From NCBI GenBank assembly GCA_021029095.1, contig JAJOHG010000154.1, positions 1 to 60,008 on the forward strand: DNA of 60,008 bases. The letters are read 5' to 3'. Of the stretch, positions 33,867-46,779 are shown in pieces (position 1 is the first letter of the stretch; each line of letters starts with the position of its first letter). A model generated the notes under the pieces. That model was not told where the DNA came from. It did not search any database and saw only the letters and a list, made by a program, of their open reading frames with translations. Position numbers and translations under genes: made by a program. The DNA is from Phellopilus nigrolimitatus. Lineage: Eukaryota > Basidiomycota > Agaricomycetes > Hymenochaetales > Hymenochaetaceae.

Positions 33867-35525
33867 ATGACTGCCATAGCAGCCTCCCGGACCCCCGACG
33901 GCCTCAAAGATGTCCACGGGCGAGGCATGAACATACACAGCGACGTACGTCCTATCCAAACTATTTGCAGGCAGTCAGTCAGTCAGTAAGCCAGCCAATA
34001 TCGATCGATACATGTATATCTGCAGGTGTACAAGCTCCCCGCAGATGAGGAGGAACACAACGCAAGTGCCACTCTATCATGTCACGCATAGAGTGGAAAG
34101 TAACCCGGGCCTGCCTACACATTTTCCCAGCGCCTCACGATCCAGCACCGCATGTGGAAGCTCATGCTCGGCGGGCCTGGGCTGTACCCTCCCGAGGTCG
34201 CGCAGACCGTCGCCCGGCTGCTCGCCCCGCGCGAGAACAAACAACCCGCGGTGCTCGACGTCGGAACCGGCTCCGGGATCTGGTGCGTCGGTAAATCAGA
34301 AAACTCAGCGCCGTCTGTCTGCTGATCCAGAAAATTCATTTTTCATTTATCTTTTTGAAAACGCGCTGTGTTGTAGGGCAATCGAGATGGCTGCGATGTA
34401 CCCGCACGCCAGGGTCGTCGGACTGGACCTGGCCGCGCCAAAGCTGCAGTGAGCATGGAGCGTCCTGTTTTTCTCTTAGCGTCGTGCGACACCGCTCATT
34501 ATCGTATCGGCTGACTTATCCTGATGGGCCCTCCCTAGAAACGTTCATTCGAATTGCAGGTGCGCTAAAGCACCTCTGCCATAATGATTGGGCGCACTCA
34601 CAAACTGCGTACCGTGCATGTAGCTTCGTTACCGCAGACGCGACGAAAGGCCTCGACGCGTACGCTGCCTCATTCGATCTGGTGCACTGTCGCTGCGTGG
34701 CTGGACATGTCTGTACCCATTCAAACATGTTCTTTTAATACTTCGAGAATGCCATATTTGTTTTCCCAGTTGACTTCATTTCTACATAAATAAGTTACAC
34801 GAAAGTTGACGCAGATGCGCGTAGGTCGTAGACAGGGCGGCGCTCGTCCGTGTGCTCGCGAGTGTCCTCAAACCCGGTCAGTCCCCTCCTCTCAAAAACC
34901 GAAAGGGCTCCGATCATTGACCTCTATCCGCACAACAGGCGGCCTGCTTCTCCTCGGCGACGGCAACCAGGAGCTCTACGCGGTGGACTGGACGGCCATC
35001 CCCCCCGCAGACGGCCCCGGCACCGAGCCCATGGCGGGCAGCTGGCTGCGGCGCTGGCTCGCCGAGGTCATCGGGCGCATGCTCGCCGGCACGCACCGCC
35101 CGGAGGGCGCGGGCGGGGACCGCGTCGGTGCGCTCCTGCGCGGCGAGCCCTCGCTCGCGTTCGCGGGCGGGCGCGCGTACTACAGCCCGCTGCATGCGCC
35201 GCCCGACGCGGCGCCGGCGGAGCAGGAGGTCGCGCACCTGGCGGCGCGGAACATGCTCGTGCGTGCCGGTTCTCCCGCGCCTTTTTTTTTTTTTTTTTTG
35301 CTGACCGCGCGTCCGTCCTTCTGGTGTCTGGCGCGGCTCACTACGCTGTTTTTTTTTTGTCTGCCGCAGGACTTCCTCGCCGCGAGCGCACCGCTGCTCC
35401 TCGCGAGCGGGCTGCCCGGCGCAACCGTCGGCGAGTGGCAGCGCCGCGCACGCGCGGAGATCCTCGAGTCGCCCGTGCGCGTCAGCATGAAGTGGGGTCT
35501 TGCGTGGGCGACGAAGCGGGCGTAG
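33867..35525 (+). CDS. class I SAM-dependent methyltransferase
   Basis: Predicted 323 aa from nine exons: 33867-33944, 34026-34061, 34131-34282, 34377-34448, 34539-34559 (21 nt), 34624-34708, 34825-34876, 34939-35258 and 35370-35525; lengths sum to 972 nt. Motif I is VLDVGTGSGIWAIEMA, followed by GLDLA (acidic ribose-binding loop), then TADATKGLDAYAASFDLVHC and VLKPGGLLLLGDGNQELYAVDW. The N-terminus (EEEHNRLTIQHRMWKLMLGG) resembles LaeA-like/UMTA methyltransferases of fungi; the substrate is unknown. The intron after 34061 has a GC donor (gcaagt). The second half of the gene is far more GC-rich than the first and marks the left edge of the GC-rich block. Confidence 0.87.
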
Positions 35526-35580
35526 GCTCCGGGGGCCGGAGATACTGTGTAGGTACAGTAAACGAGGAAGAAACAAAATA

Positions 35581-35630
35581 AAGAAAGAAAAGAAAAGAAG
35601 AGAAGAGAAGAGAAGAGAAAAGAAGAGAAA
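35581..35630 (+). repeat. AGAAG/AAAGA purine simple repeat
   Basis: Fifty bases of imperfect aagaa/agaag units just after the methyltransferase stop. Confidence 0.85.
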
Positions 35631-38338
35631 CCCGACGGTCGCGCGAACGCATAATCGTAAGCCGAGCCGAATAGTGGTTATCACTCCTCCGGCGGTGTTG
35701 TGGGGCCGTCTTCCGTGGAAGGGCTTCTCCGAGTCCGAGCATCGCAGACGCCCGACCCTGCCTTCGCGGGGCGTCCTTCCTTCGAAGTTCGAGCGATGAG
35801 CGCCGGCTAGCGGTGGCTGCGACGGGGGTTATCAGACTCTTGCTTTTAACTCGGCAACGGCAACGGCTTATTCATTCGGCCTTCAGCGTCTCTCTCAGCC
35901 TCTGCCTCTGCCTATGCTTTGTCCGCTCCAGACTGACTAGGCGGGCCAATTTGGACGGAACGGTTTTCTGCTCCGGAGACAGTGCCAACGAGAGCGGCGA
36001 ATGCAAGACATCTGGTCTCTCAGGCTCCCGGTGTCACGGTGGCGCCTCCAGCTTCTTGTGCGTATGCATGCGCTGAGGGACACCACACTGCGGTGTCCGA
36101 CATGGGCGGGGGGCCGGACCGCCCCGCGCGCGCGCTTCGTGTTTCCGTCGAGAAAACTAGGCGAAATTAAAAAAAAAAGCCAAGGGAGAAGGCGCCGCTA
36201 CGGTCGCGCACGCCGCGCGAGCTCGCGGCGCTGCGTGCCCGCGCGTTCGGGCGGACACTATGGAGCCCGCCCGTCGCGCGGGTCCGTGCCCAAGATGCCG
36301 AAGACGGGCCATCCAGTGGCCAGTCGGCGCCGTTCCCGCCGACGCCGCACGGGCGTGACGCACTGCGACGCGCGACCTCGCGGCGCGCCGCGGTCCTGCG
36401 CAAACGTTTGAGACGGAGTGATATAGTTTGTCTACTTGGGTACGCGGTAGGCGGAGAGGAGCTTTTTGTATTATCGGATGTTATTCTGTTTGTATGTTCG
36501 GTACGTGTGTATACTGTGTTACGGATGTGCTCGAATTTATTTAAATTTATTTATGCACGCCACAAACTCTTTCGTCTACCGCGTGAAACGCTATGCATTT
36601 CTGTCTGTGCCTCCTTCTTTCTAAAACCTTCCCTTTGTGAGGCAGTATCTCGTACAACCCAAGTGTGCAGACGCTCTCCTGCGTGCAATATCAAGCACAC
36701 TTCCATCCTGCACTACAGGTGCCGCTTCGGTGCGTGGCTGCAGGGCTCGTTGTATGATGTCCGTACGCCAATATTGATTCCAGCTGCGCAAAAGAAACAA
36801 TTTCGCTTTCGCTGGAGATTTCCGAGGCAATTCAACGCCTATGAACCGTGCATTTGCGTACAGAATGGGACCTTCTGAGACTGTGTACATACGTGATGAT
36901 GCTTGCGCTCATACTTGTCCATCAGCGAGCCCGTGAGCGCAATCACTACGTAAAAGATTTTGGAAGGAGTAAAATGCGAGGACAAGGCAGGCCGGAGGAT
37001 GTGGCTGGTTATATCACGTGATGGTCTCTGGCCAGTAGACTCTGAGTTCAGCCAGTGTCGCATGCGATATACCTCCAGCATTTACCTGCACTTCAGCATC
37101 AGTACACCTCCATCATGCTATCTAGAGCCAAGAGCATCACTGTCTAGGACGTTGTCGAGGGCCGCGAGCGGCGTGTTCGGCCCCGGCTCGAAAATCATCG
37201 CGAACATGGAGACCGCCTCTCCCGAATCTCAATCTTCCGCGCCAGATGAGAGCACTCGCTCGTCCTGGCCCAGTACTACAAGCCTGCTCCGTTTTCCTCT
37301 AGCAACGCCCTCAAAACGCCCGAAATACTACTGCATGTCTTCGCCTACCCTGCATACACCGGCCGAACTTGGCATCGCCTCATTCACGAGGGGGGCACCC
37401 GCGGCCGCGTCTCAAATCAGACCAACAGTAGCGAGCGACTCGGTGCTCTGTCCTGTTCCCCGCCTGTGGGCAGTCACGCTGAGTGGCTCCTACTTCGACT
37501 GACGGGACGTCCCTCCTCCGCACGGCCGACTCGGGACGACAAACATCGAGGACCTGGCGCACTGGTAAAAAAGCGGCGGAACTTTTTTTTTTTCTCGACA
37601 GGTCGCGTAAACGCAGATTTGGCGGCCACGAGCGGGTCGTGGGGCGTTCGTCGTCGTCAATGGACTTACGGTGCAGCTTGGAGAACTGCCGGATTCTGCG
37701 CTCTATCGTCGACTCGACAAGACCGTCCTTAAACACGGAAACCGATCAGAGAAGCTCCAGATATACTTTCTTGCTCTTCCCTACGCCTTACGCCTTCGGG
37801 CTACGTCCAGGAGGACATACGCATAAAGGACACGCCCAGACTTTTAAAAAATGGCTGCATTTGTCTTTCGAGCTCATCAAACTTGAATGGCTGGTACAGG
37901 GTCAAGAAAGCGCGCCCGACTTCGCATTGCTCCATTATGCCAGACCCTCTGCAGATCCAAATTCAAAAATATATTGGTTCTCTCGTTTGCTATCCATCCT
38001 CCCTTGGGACTACATATCCTTGAGCTCTCGCGGCGATAGGGGGACCGATGTGAAGGGAGCGTCTGCTACGCCTTTTCCCACATCTGAGGCAACGGATTTG
38101 CTGCGTCGATAGCTGCCCCCGCCACCGTTGATGGTTGGATCGGCTAGGACAGATTTTTGTTGCGCTTACAGACAGACGCTTCAAGAAGGCCCATCTCAAA
38201 TTCGGCGAGCACGCTTCCAGGACTGAACGCGCCAATAGTATCCTGGGAGCTGGGAGATAGTTTCGGAACTTCCAGGACGTGTTCGTCTGGAGTTCAAATT
38301 AGAGAGACGCAGAGCCGCCCGGCGCATGGGCGCGCATC

Positions 38339-38376
38339 GAATTGAATTGAATCGAATTGAATCGAATCGAATCGAC
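38339..38376 (+). repeat. GAATT/GAATC pentanucleotide repeat
   Basis: About seven imperfect units of gaatt or gaatc in tandem. Confidence 0.85.
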
Positions 38377-38675
38377 GCTCGCGCTCCTGCTTCGCTCGCG
38401 CGCACGAGCACCGCCGGCGACAACTCGTCCTCACGCACGCACGCACGTCGCCTCCCCGCCTTCCTCGCCAAACCGGACCGCCGCGCGCCAACGACGACTG
38501 TTGCTGTGCACCCTGCGCACCGTCCGCGCCGCGGCCACACCCGGAGAACGCGGGTCCTGCAAACGAACGAACTGATATCGGGAGGCTGCTTAACTGCTTG
38601 CGCGGGGTCCTCGATCCCGGGGACGCGCCGGCGTCTGCGTGCACATGTACTGTGCAGTGTTGATATCACATATGC

Positions 38676-38741
38676 CTCGTCTTGTTTTGTCTTGTCTTGT
38701 CTTGTCTTGTCTCGTCTTGTCTTGTCTTGTCTCGTCTCGTC
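38676..38741 (+). repeat. CTTGT/CTCGT pentanucleotide repeat
   Basis: About 13 tandem units of cttgt, some changed to ctcgt. Confidence 0.9.
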
Positions 38742-39261
38742 GCGAGTCTGCTTGAGCGGCGCAGATACATGGTTCGTGCTTGGTCGAGGCGGCGTCGGAT
38801 ATGGGGCGGCTGTGGGCGCTTGCAAAGACACGAATGGACCGGAACCGTCGTCGGAGATTGACCGCGATGCAGGAAGAACTTAGAAGAAGGGGGGGAGTGT
38901 TAATTTGGTTTGGTCGTGACTAGAGTTACCTGAGATCGTAGAGCCCCTCCGGAGGCCCAGAATACTGTCTCGTGTATACAGAAACGGATTTGTGTGGAAG
39001 AGATTGAGTCTAGCCTTCGTGCTGCTGCCTGCTGTCTTACTGCGATGGACGGCGCGCATTTCGATTGAGTCCGCAAAAAGAGAATATTGGCTTCATTTTT
39101 TCGACCAGTTTCGTTTTTTTTTTTTTGCGAACGGTTGTAAGAAAATAAAGGGCGACAAGCTGCTGGCCGCTTCGCGTCACGGAAGAGCACCGAGGCGGCG
39201 GTGTCGAGCGGTTGCATAGGTGCTTCAGCCACGAACGTCACGCGGATTTTCCGGCGGCTTA

Positions 39262-39811
<550 letters not shown>

Positions 39812-39934
39812 CGTGGTGTGAGGAGGGCGAGTAAATGAATTTATTTTATTTTATTCATGTATGACATAAGCAGAGCACAGACTCGGACGCACGGCCGCCA
39901 GCGCACAAGTCATCAACGTCCCTCACTCTCTTTC
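39812..39934. promoter_or_regulatory. 123-bp bidirectional promoter, RPB10/SEC62
   Basis: Only 123 bp separate the two start codons. An AT-rich stretch (39837-39857, atttattttattttattcat) stands out in a GC-rich neighbourhood and is the obvious candidate core element. Promoter activity is inferred from geometry. Confidence 0.5.
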
Positions 39935-40909
39935 ATGGAGCAGCAGCAAAAGGCGCCGTCCGACATCCGCGCCGTCGTCGCCTTCCTCCGCGGGAGCAAG
40001 GCCGGCATAAAGACCCGCGTCGGCGTCCTCAACGGCAAGCGCGTCGACTACTTCAAAGGCAAGGCCGCCGTCAAGGCCCTCCTCTCGCCCGCCTACGCAA
40101 AGCTCAAGCGCGTGCCCCCCGTCCCCGACGAGGCCGCCGCCCTCGCGCTGCTCAACACCATCATCCCCTTCGCCTTCTACCTGCGCGTCGACCGCCCCGC
40201 CCCGCCCGGCGCGCCTGGCGCCCCCTCCGCGCCGTCCTCCGGCGGGCCCAAGCACCTCGCGCTCAACCCGCTGCAGACCTTCCGCGCGGGCGACCTCTAC
40301 GCGTGGTTCTACGACGGGCCCCTCTGGACGACCTACCTCGGCGCGCTCGCCATGGTCGCGCTGCTCCTCGCCGGCGTCATGTTCCCCCTGTGGCCCCCGC
40401 CGCTGCGCCTCGGCGTGTGGTACCTCAGCATCGCCGTCCTCGCGCTCATCGCGCTCTTCCTCGCCGTCGCCGTCCTCCGCCTCGTCTTCTACGTCGCGAG
40501 CGTCGTCCTCGCCCCGCCCGGCATATGGGTCTTCCCCAAGCTCTTTGCGGACGTCGGCGTCGTGCGTTCTTCCCCTTCCCTCTTTTTTTCTTCTTCGCCT
40601 GTTCGAGTCCGCTCACGCGGTGCCCTCTAGATCGAGTCGTTCATCCCCTTCTGGGAGTGGGACCTCCCCAAGAAGAAAAAGTCGAAGAAGCGCGCCGACG
40701 ACGATGCGGGCGCGGGCGCGGGCGCGAAGAAGGACAGGAAGGGCAAGGGCAAGGAGCGCGCCGCCCCCGCAGACGCAGGCGCAGGCGCGGGCGCGGGTGC
40801 GTACATCGAGGAGGTCGAGTCCTCCGCCTCGAACGACTCGCGGCCCGCCACGGCCGCCGCCGCGCGCGTCACGGTCGAGGACGCGCCCGCGGGCGAGGAG
40901 GAGGAGTAG
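39935..40909 (+). CDS. SEC62: Sec62, ER post-translational translocation subunit
   Basis: Predicted 301 aa from exons 39935-40561 and 40631-40909. The cytosolic N-terminal domain contains VVAFLRGSKAGIKTRVGVLNG and RVDYFKGKAAVKALL, typical of Sec62. Two membrane helices lie near residues 130-152 (YLGALAMVALLLAGVMFPLW) and 158-182 (WYLSIAVLALIALFLAVAVL), separated by PPPLRLG. The family sequence PPGIWVFPKLFADVGV precedes the intron and IESFIPFWEWD follows it. The tail is Lys-rich, then Ala/Gly-rich and acidic. Sec62 works with Sec63 and the Sec61 channel on signal-peptide precursors. Confidence 0.94.
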
Positions 40910-41117
40910 GGAGGAGTAGGCCTGCAGGTGTCTTTGTTTTTTCCCTCTCTCTGGCTGGGTCTTATTTACTTTCTCTTCTCGACATCATTCATCTGTATCC
41001 GAAAGCTCTGGCAAATAGTACCGTTAATTTCACTATTTCTTTATATCTTACATACACTGCCCCTATGTACACTCGTCCGCCCGCCCGCCCGTCCATCCGT
41101 CCGATCGATCGATCGAG

Positions 41118-42777
41118 TTACAACTTAGAATTCTTCAACCCCTCAACAAGCTCTGCATCAGCATCAGCGTCAGCGTCGACAGGGACGCCCGCAAGCGCCA
41201 TCAGCCGGCGCATCACGCCCTCCTCGCTCTCGCCCTCGCGCGCGCACCACGCGCCCTCCTCGCCGCGCTCCACAACCCCGCGCCACGCCGCGCGCAGCGC
41301 GTCCAGGCTCTCATACACCCGCGGCACCCAGCGCGGCACGCGCTCGCGCGCGCCCGCAAACGCGTGCAGCGCGTCGCGGTGCGCGAACTGCTCGTGCACG
41401 CCGAGGCGCGGCCACGCGCGCGCGAGGCGCGCCGGGTCCGCGCCGACGTCCGGGGCCGCGCGCAGCGCCGCGGCGCGCGCGATAATCGCCTCGCGCTCGC
41501 GCGGGACGTCGAGCGCGCCCGGAGCGGAGAAGACGCGCGCGACGGCGCGCGCCTGCGCGGCGCACAAGGGGAAGGGCGCGACCTTGAGCGGGAGCCCGAC
41601 GAACGCGGCGCGGTCCGGCGGGAAGGCGGCGGTCAGCGGGAAGAGCCCCATTGCGAGCGGGAAGACGTGTGCGCCGGAGCAGTGCAGGTGCGTCGGGAGG
41701 GGCGAGGAGGGCGAGGACGCGGGGGGAAGGCCGGGGAGCAGGTCGGGCGGCGCGAGGAAGGGGAAGGCGAGCACGTAGCCCGTCGCGAGGAAGACGTGGT
41801 CGACGCCCGTCTCGGGCGCGCGGCCGTCCGCGAAGTGCACCGTGCGCTGCTGTGCGTCGTCGGGCGCCTCCTCGGAGAAGCGCACCGCGCGCCCGCGCAG
41901 CGTGACGTTGCCGCCCTGCTGCAGCGGCGCCGAGGACGCGGAGGTCGCGACCGCGCCGCCGCCGCCCTCGTCCCGGGGTACGGCGTGCACGAGCGTCGCG
42001 CAGACCGCTGCGAGCTCCGCGGCGAGGTCCGCGCCGGTCGGCCCGCCGCCGACGACGAGGACCTTCTTCCCCGCGAGCGCGGCGGGCGCCGCGCGGTACC
42101 ACGCGGCGTGCGTGGCGCGCCCCGCGCGCTGCCACGCGGCGAGCCCCGGGAGCGGCGGGACGAAGGGCACGTGGTAGTGCCCGTTGGCGACGACGAGGCG
42201 GTCGTACAGGCGTTCTTCTTCCTCCACCTCCTCCCCATCTTCAGCGCCTTCAGCGGCGGTGCGCGTGCGCACGGCCCACGCGGCGCCCGTCCAGCGCGCG
42301 GAGAGGAGCGTCGTGCGCAGGCGGATGTGGCGGCGCAGGCCGAAGCGGTCCGCGTACGCGCGCAGATACTCCGCGACGGCGGGCGCGCGCGGGAAGAGCG
42401 GCGTGCCCGGCGGGAAGCGCAGCCCCGGGAAGCGCATGACGGGGTGCGGCAGGTTCGCGGTGATGCCGTCGTACAGCGGGCTGAGGGGCGGGGGCGCGTC
42501 CGGGTCCAGCGGGTCGGGCGGGGCGGGCGCGGGGTCGGGGAGCCTGCGGGGGTCGTTAGCTTATATTGTACATACATACATTGACGCATGGACGGACGCA
42601 CCAGGTCCCGCCGACGTCGTGCCGCTGCTCGAGGGCGGTGACGCTCCAGCGCCCGGCGACGGCCTCGGGCGCGGAGGTGAGGACGTGCAGCGCGGCGAGC
42701 CCCGCGGCGCCGGCGCCGACGATGCAGATCGTCTGGCGGTCGCTAGAGTCGGTGGGAGCGGGAGCGTGGTCGACCAT
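41118..42777 (-). CDS. flavin-containing monooxygenase (FMO family)
   Basis: Predicted 533 aa from exons 42777-42602 and 42543-41118. The FAD Rossmann motif is ICIVGAGAAGLAALHVL near residue 20, then GGTW. The second Rossmann motif for NADPH is VLVVGGGPTGADLA. The FMO fingerprint FxGxxxHxxxY appears as LAAWQRAGRATHAAWY, with Phe replaced, and the C-terminal signature is DHVFLATGYVLAFPF. FMOs oxygenate soft nucleophiles (N or S); the substrate here is unknown. Base composition is extreme, which gives long spurious frames on the opposite strand. The start faces SEC20 across 109 bp. Confidence 0.9.
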
Positions 42778-42886
42778 CGTCGCTTGTGCTGCTCTGGCTT
42801 ATCATCGCAGAATGATTATAAGGTCGGAAGCAACCGGCCTGCCTCGCGCCATCCACGCTCCCTCTCGCGCCTTCGTCTTCCCAGCC
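42778..42886. promoter_or_regulatory. 109-bp bidirectional promoter, FMO/SEC20
   Basis: The interval between two divergent start codons is 109 bp, so both promoters must share or overlap it. No motif identified with confidence. Confidence 0.45.
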
Positions 42887-44293
42887 ATGGCCCCCATCCC
42901 CCCGCGCACACCCGAGATCGAGCTCGACGCCGAGCCCGCCGCGCTCGTCGCCGCGCTGCGCCGGCGCGCGCGCGACCTGTCCGACGTCCAGCTCCCGCGC
43001 CTCCGCGCGTGCGCCGGCCCGCTCGCCGCCCAGCAGCGCCTCGCCGCCGAGCTGCGCGAGGACCTCGCCGCGTTCGACGCGCGCGTCGAGGTGCGTCGCT
43101 CCCTGTTCTCCCCCCCTGTCCTCTTCCCGCGGAATGACGAATGATGCGAATGGCGTGCGCCGTCTGTCTAGACGCTCGGCGTGCACGCGGACGACGCCGC
43201 GCGCCGAGCGGACCGCGCTGCGCTGGCGCGCCTCGGCGACGAGTTCCGCGCGGCCGGCGAGAGGTGCGTTCCACCCCCGTCTTTTATCTCCTCGGCTGCT
43301 TACGACTCACCACCGCTTTCGACGGCCAGGATGCGCAAAGACATGCGCGCGGCGCTCCTGCACTCGAAGAAAACCATCGACGCGCGCGCGCGCACGAACC
43401 GCGACGAGCTCTTCGGCGCCGCCTCCGCCTCCGCCTCCGCTGCGGCTGCGGCGGGCGCCAAGAGCGGGCAGGAGAAGGCCACGTACGTCCGCGCCCACCC
43501 CCACCTATGTGCTGTGCACGCGTGCTGACGGACGTCGACGCGCGCAGCGACGACGTCGTGATGCAGGCGAGCAACGACGTCACCGGCGCGCTGCGGCGCA
43601 CCGTCGGGCTCATGCAGGCCGAGCTCGAGCGCTCCGTCCTCTCGCACCAGATGCTCGGTGCGTCCCTCCCTCCCTCCCTCCCTCCCTCCCTCCCTCCCCA
43701 TCCCCTCCCGACCCACCTAACTCCTCCGCACCCCAGAGCAATCCACCGCGACGCTCCGCGCGACCTCCGCGCAGCACGACATGCTCGCGAGCGCGACGCG
43801 CGCCTCGCGCACGCTCGTCACGGCGCTCGCGCGCGCGGACTGGCTCGACCGCGCGCTCGTCGCCGCGGCGCTCGGCGTCTTCGTGCTCGTCGTGCTCTTC
43901 GTGCTCAAGCAGCGCGTGCTCGACCGCGGCGTGCGCCTCGCGTTCTGGTGGACGCGCTTCCTGCCCGTGCCGCGCGCCGGCGGCACCGTGCTGAGGGAGG
44001 AGGCGCGCGCCGCGGCGGCGGCGGCGGCGGGGAAGGCGGGGAAGGCGGGGGAGATGGCCTCTGTGCTCACGACGCACACGCCGCCCGCTGTGTCCCTGCC
44101 CGTCCCGACGCACCCGGAGCTCCTGTCGAGTTCGCTAGCAGCCGCGGCCTCCTCTGCTCCAGAATCGATGTCAGTAGCCCTGGCTTCCACCGCTGGCGAC
44201 ACTACGGTCGCGACGTTATCGCCGTCTAGCACTAGCGCGCTGGACGGGCTGCTGGCTGAAAGCGCCGACGTCCTCCGGCACGCGGAGCTCTAG
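42887..44293 (+). CDS. SEC20: Sec20, ER Qb-SNARE for Golgi-to-ER retrograde transport
   Basis: Predicted 371 aa from exons 42887-43090, 43172-43263, 43330-43482, 43548-43657 and 43737-44293. The SNARE region spans MQASNDVTGALRRTVGLMQ and ERSVLSHQMLEQSTATL, then LVTALARADWLDRALVAAAL, with one membrane helix (ALGVFVLVVLFVL) and the Sec20-typical KQRVLDRGVRLAFWWTRFLP. N-terminal helices precede it, with an Ala-rich insert near 43425-43455. The C-terminal luminal tail is Ala/Ser/Thr-rich and has no HDEL-like ending (LRHAEL). Sec20 acts with Tip20, Use1 and Ufe1. Intron 4 carries a TCCC repeat. Confidence 0.9.
43663..43699 (+). repeat. TCCC tetranucleotide repeat in a SEC20 intron
   Basis: About nine tandem tccc units act as a long pyrimidine tract ahead of the 3' splice site at 43736. 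Confidence 0.9.
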
Positions 44294-44718
44294 CCCTGTG
44301 GGACTCTCGCACGTCTGCTACGGTTTCATTGTAGTGTACTTTATAATTTTGCTGCATTTTTGGAGTTTGTGTATTTATTTTCAACGGGTTGAAAGAATAT
44401 GTCTTATGGTCGGCCCCTTGCATGGGCTACGCGTGCGTCGACTTCCGGATGCTCGATGCTCAATGCTAGTGTCTGTCAAGGCCATGCAAACGGTATTGCA
44501 AGGTCCGGCCTGCTGGTAATATTTTCGCCATTTTCCTCGAATCACCTTCCATGGGAACGCTGGCTGGCGAAGGATGCAGAAATCGCTTGCTATTCTATAC
44601 AACGCAAATGTAATCTACACGTAGTCAGTGCCAACAACACACATTGAAAACCAAACGTCGAAAGAGAGAGAGAGAGAGAGAAAGCGAGAGAGCGCGGAAA
44701 GAGCACTAAGACTGATTT
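44294..44718. other. intergenic between convergent SEC20 and NMD3
   Basis: 425 bases between two stops. It is AT-richer than the flanking genes and contains a GA repeat. No gene seen. Confidence 0.5.
44660..44693 (+). repeat. GA dinucleotide repeat
   Basis: Imperfect (ga)n run about 25 bp from the NMD3 stop codon. Confidence 0.85.
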
Positions 44719-46779
44719 TCACGCCGGCGCGTCCTCCCCTCCGCCGCCCAGCGTCATCTCGTCAAAGTCCTCCAGCAGCTCGTCCAGCCGCACCTCGGGG
44801 AAGTCGCCCTCCTCCTCCTCCTCCCCGTCCGTCTCCTCGCCGGCCTCCACAGGCGCAGGCACCGCAGCAGCGGGCGCGGGCGCGCCCTCGTCGACCTCCA
44901 TCGCACCCTCCCCAACGCCCGCGCCTGGGCCCCGCCGGCGCGTCTTTCCGCCCGCCAGCCCCGAGCCCGCCTTCGCCGCAGGGGCGCCGGGCGCCTTGTA
45001 CAGGTTCACCGCCGCGCGCATCTCCTCGTCCTCCTCGATGTCGCGCAGGAACAGCTCGTAGTCCTCCTCGACCTTCTTCTGGTCGCGCCCGCCCATGCGC
45101 CCGATCACGCCCGCGGGCGCCGCCTGGCCCTTCTCCGCCGCGCCGCGCCGCCCGCTCTCCCTCGCGCCCTCCCTCGCGCCCTCCCTCGCGCCCTCCGCCC
45201 CCTCGTCCGCCCCCGCGGCGGCGCCGTCCTTCGCCATGCTCTTGAGGCGCCACTGCCGCGCGCGCGTCTTCTTCCGCCGGTGCGGGTACGCCTTGCGCAC
45301 GAGCACCACGTCCGGCACGCGCGCCGGCGGCAGCGCCGCGAACGCGTCCGAGTTCAGGTTCGCCGCGGACAGGTGGTACCCCAGCACCGCGTCCCCGGGC
45401 TGCAGGATGCCGCCCAGGTGCGTGCGCGTGTGGTAGATCTGCGCCGGCGCGCCCACGTCGTCGTCATCATAGTCCATGCCGTCGCCGCCGCCGGGCGCGT
45501 GAGAGGAGCGGAAGGCGCCGTTCAGCGCGACCTGCGCGTCCGCGAGGACCCACTTCCCGCGCGTCGGGCCGGACGGCTCGACGTCGAGCACGGTGAACTC
45601 GACGAGCGCGCCGACGCTCGCGAGCGCCTCGAACGGCGCGCGCCAGAACACGCCCCCGGCGACGTCCGCGCTCTGCAGCGTCGCGGGGTCGAGCAGGTGC
45701 AGCGCGGCGCCGACGCGCGTGCACAGCGTGAGCGGCGCGATGTTCGACAGCGCGCGCGCCTGCCGCGGCGCGAGGCACACGAGGTCGTCCTTGCAGATCG
45801 GCGCGAGCTCGACGGAGTACGTGAACTTGTAGCTCGACGTGCCCGAGTGCGTGTCCGTCGAGAGGAGCTGCTCGGAGGACTTGGTGCGCACGGGCACGAC
45901 GCCGGCGAGGAACTCGACCATGCGGATGGCGTGGCTGCGCTGCGCGTAGAAGAAGTCGAGCCCGTCGCGCACCTCCTTCACGGCGATCGTCTCCTTCTGC
46001 GCGCCGTGCTTGAGGATGAGCTGCTCGAGGAAGAGGAACGTGCGCTTGTGCGGGACCTTCTGCCGCACCTGCACGAGCGCCTTCCACGTGTTCTTCGCCG
46101 CGAGCTTTGCGCAGTCCGGGCACTGCGTGTACTGCACGAGGTACTCGACCTGGAACACCTGCTGCAGGATCGTCGATGTGAACACCTGCCCAATTCATTA
46201 AAATCAAGTCAATAAAAAAAATGACATGAGAGAGTGAGGGAGGGCCGCACCTCTTTTTGGATAGTCAGCTTGACTTTTATGCGCTTCGAGTGCGGCTCGG
46301 TCCAGATGAAGCCTGCGTCGATGAGGCGGACCCGGTTCAGGCCTTTCAGCTTCTTCAGGCAGATCGCGAGCAGCTCGCGCGACTCGGGCGCCGCGATCGT
46401 CCATGTCTGCGGGGGCGCAAAGAACCGTTCGCAATTCCTACAGAACGAGAGAGTCGCTGTTTTTTTTTTTTTTGTCCGTGAAAGTCAATCAGTGTATGCG
46501 GTACGAGGCAGTCGGCGGGGAACAGTACATTGTTTTGGGATGCCCTCTGTGATGTCCACGCTGTCCTCGGCGCTCAGCACGATTCCTTCCCCTCCTCAAA
46601 ACAGAAAAATGCTCACGAATTGCGCAGGCATGCGAGGCAGAGGTTGGCAGAGTTGGGCTCGATCGGGGTGCCTAGGATCCAAATCGTGAGTGCGATCCAG
46701 GAGGACAGAGACGGCCGATATGCATACCGCAGTCGGCGCAGAGCACGCGATGCACGGGCGGCGCGGCAACGAACTCCAT
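44719..46779 (-). CDS. NMD3: Nmd3, 60S ribosomal subunit export adaptor
   Basis: Bridges pre-60S subunits to the exportin Crm1. Predicted 603 aa from exons 46779-46728, 46671-46617, 46560-46529 (32 nt), 46456-46251 and 46185-44719. The N-terminal zinc-binding domain carries Cys pairs in LCADCGTP, LCLACLRNS, SFCRNCERF and, later, YTQCPDCAKL, along with SVDITEGIPKQ and PPQTWTIAAPESRELLAICL, all family hallmarks. The central part contains RTFLFLEQLILKHGAQKE and ALSNIAPLTLCTRVGAAL. The C-terminus is Ala/Gly/Glu-rich and very acidic and should hold the export signal (EVRLDELLEDFDEMTL is a good leucine-rich candidate). The fourth exon needs the acceptor right after a 14-A run near 46460-46473 to keep frame. 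Longer than yeast Nmd3 (518 aa) because of low-complexity inserts. Confidence 0.95.

Noticed and set aside
34806..35581. Two long plus-strand frames over the methyltransferase exon 8 region
   Set aside because: Only the frame with GGLLLLGDGNQELYAVDW is real; the Arg-rich one is a shadow.
36000..36415. Arg/Ala-rich frames on both strands
   Set aside because: Typical of GC-rich non-coding sequence; no domain and no splice context.
40303..41778. 491-codon plus-strand frame across SEC62 and beyond
   Set aside because: Arg/Ala/Pro-rich frame that overlaps SEC62 in another phase and runs antisense into the FMO gene; no domain.
41364..42584. 406-codon open frame antisense to the FMO gene
   Set aside because: It is a compositional shadow: extreme GC3 removes stops on the opposite strand. 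The sense strand has full FMO motifs.
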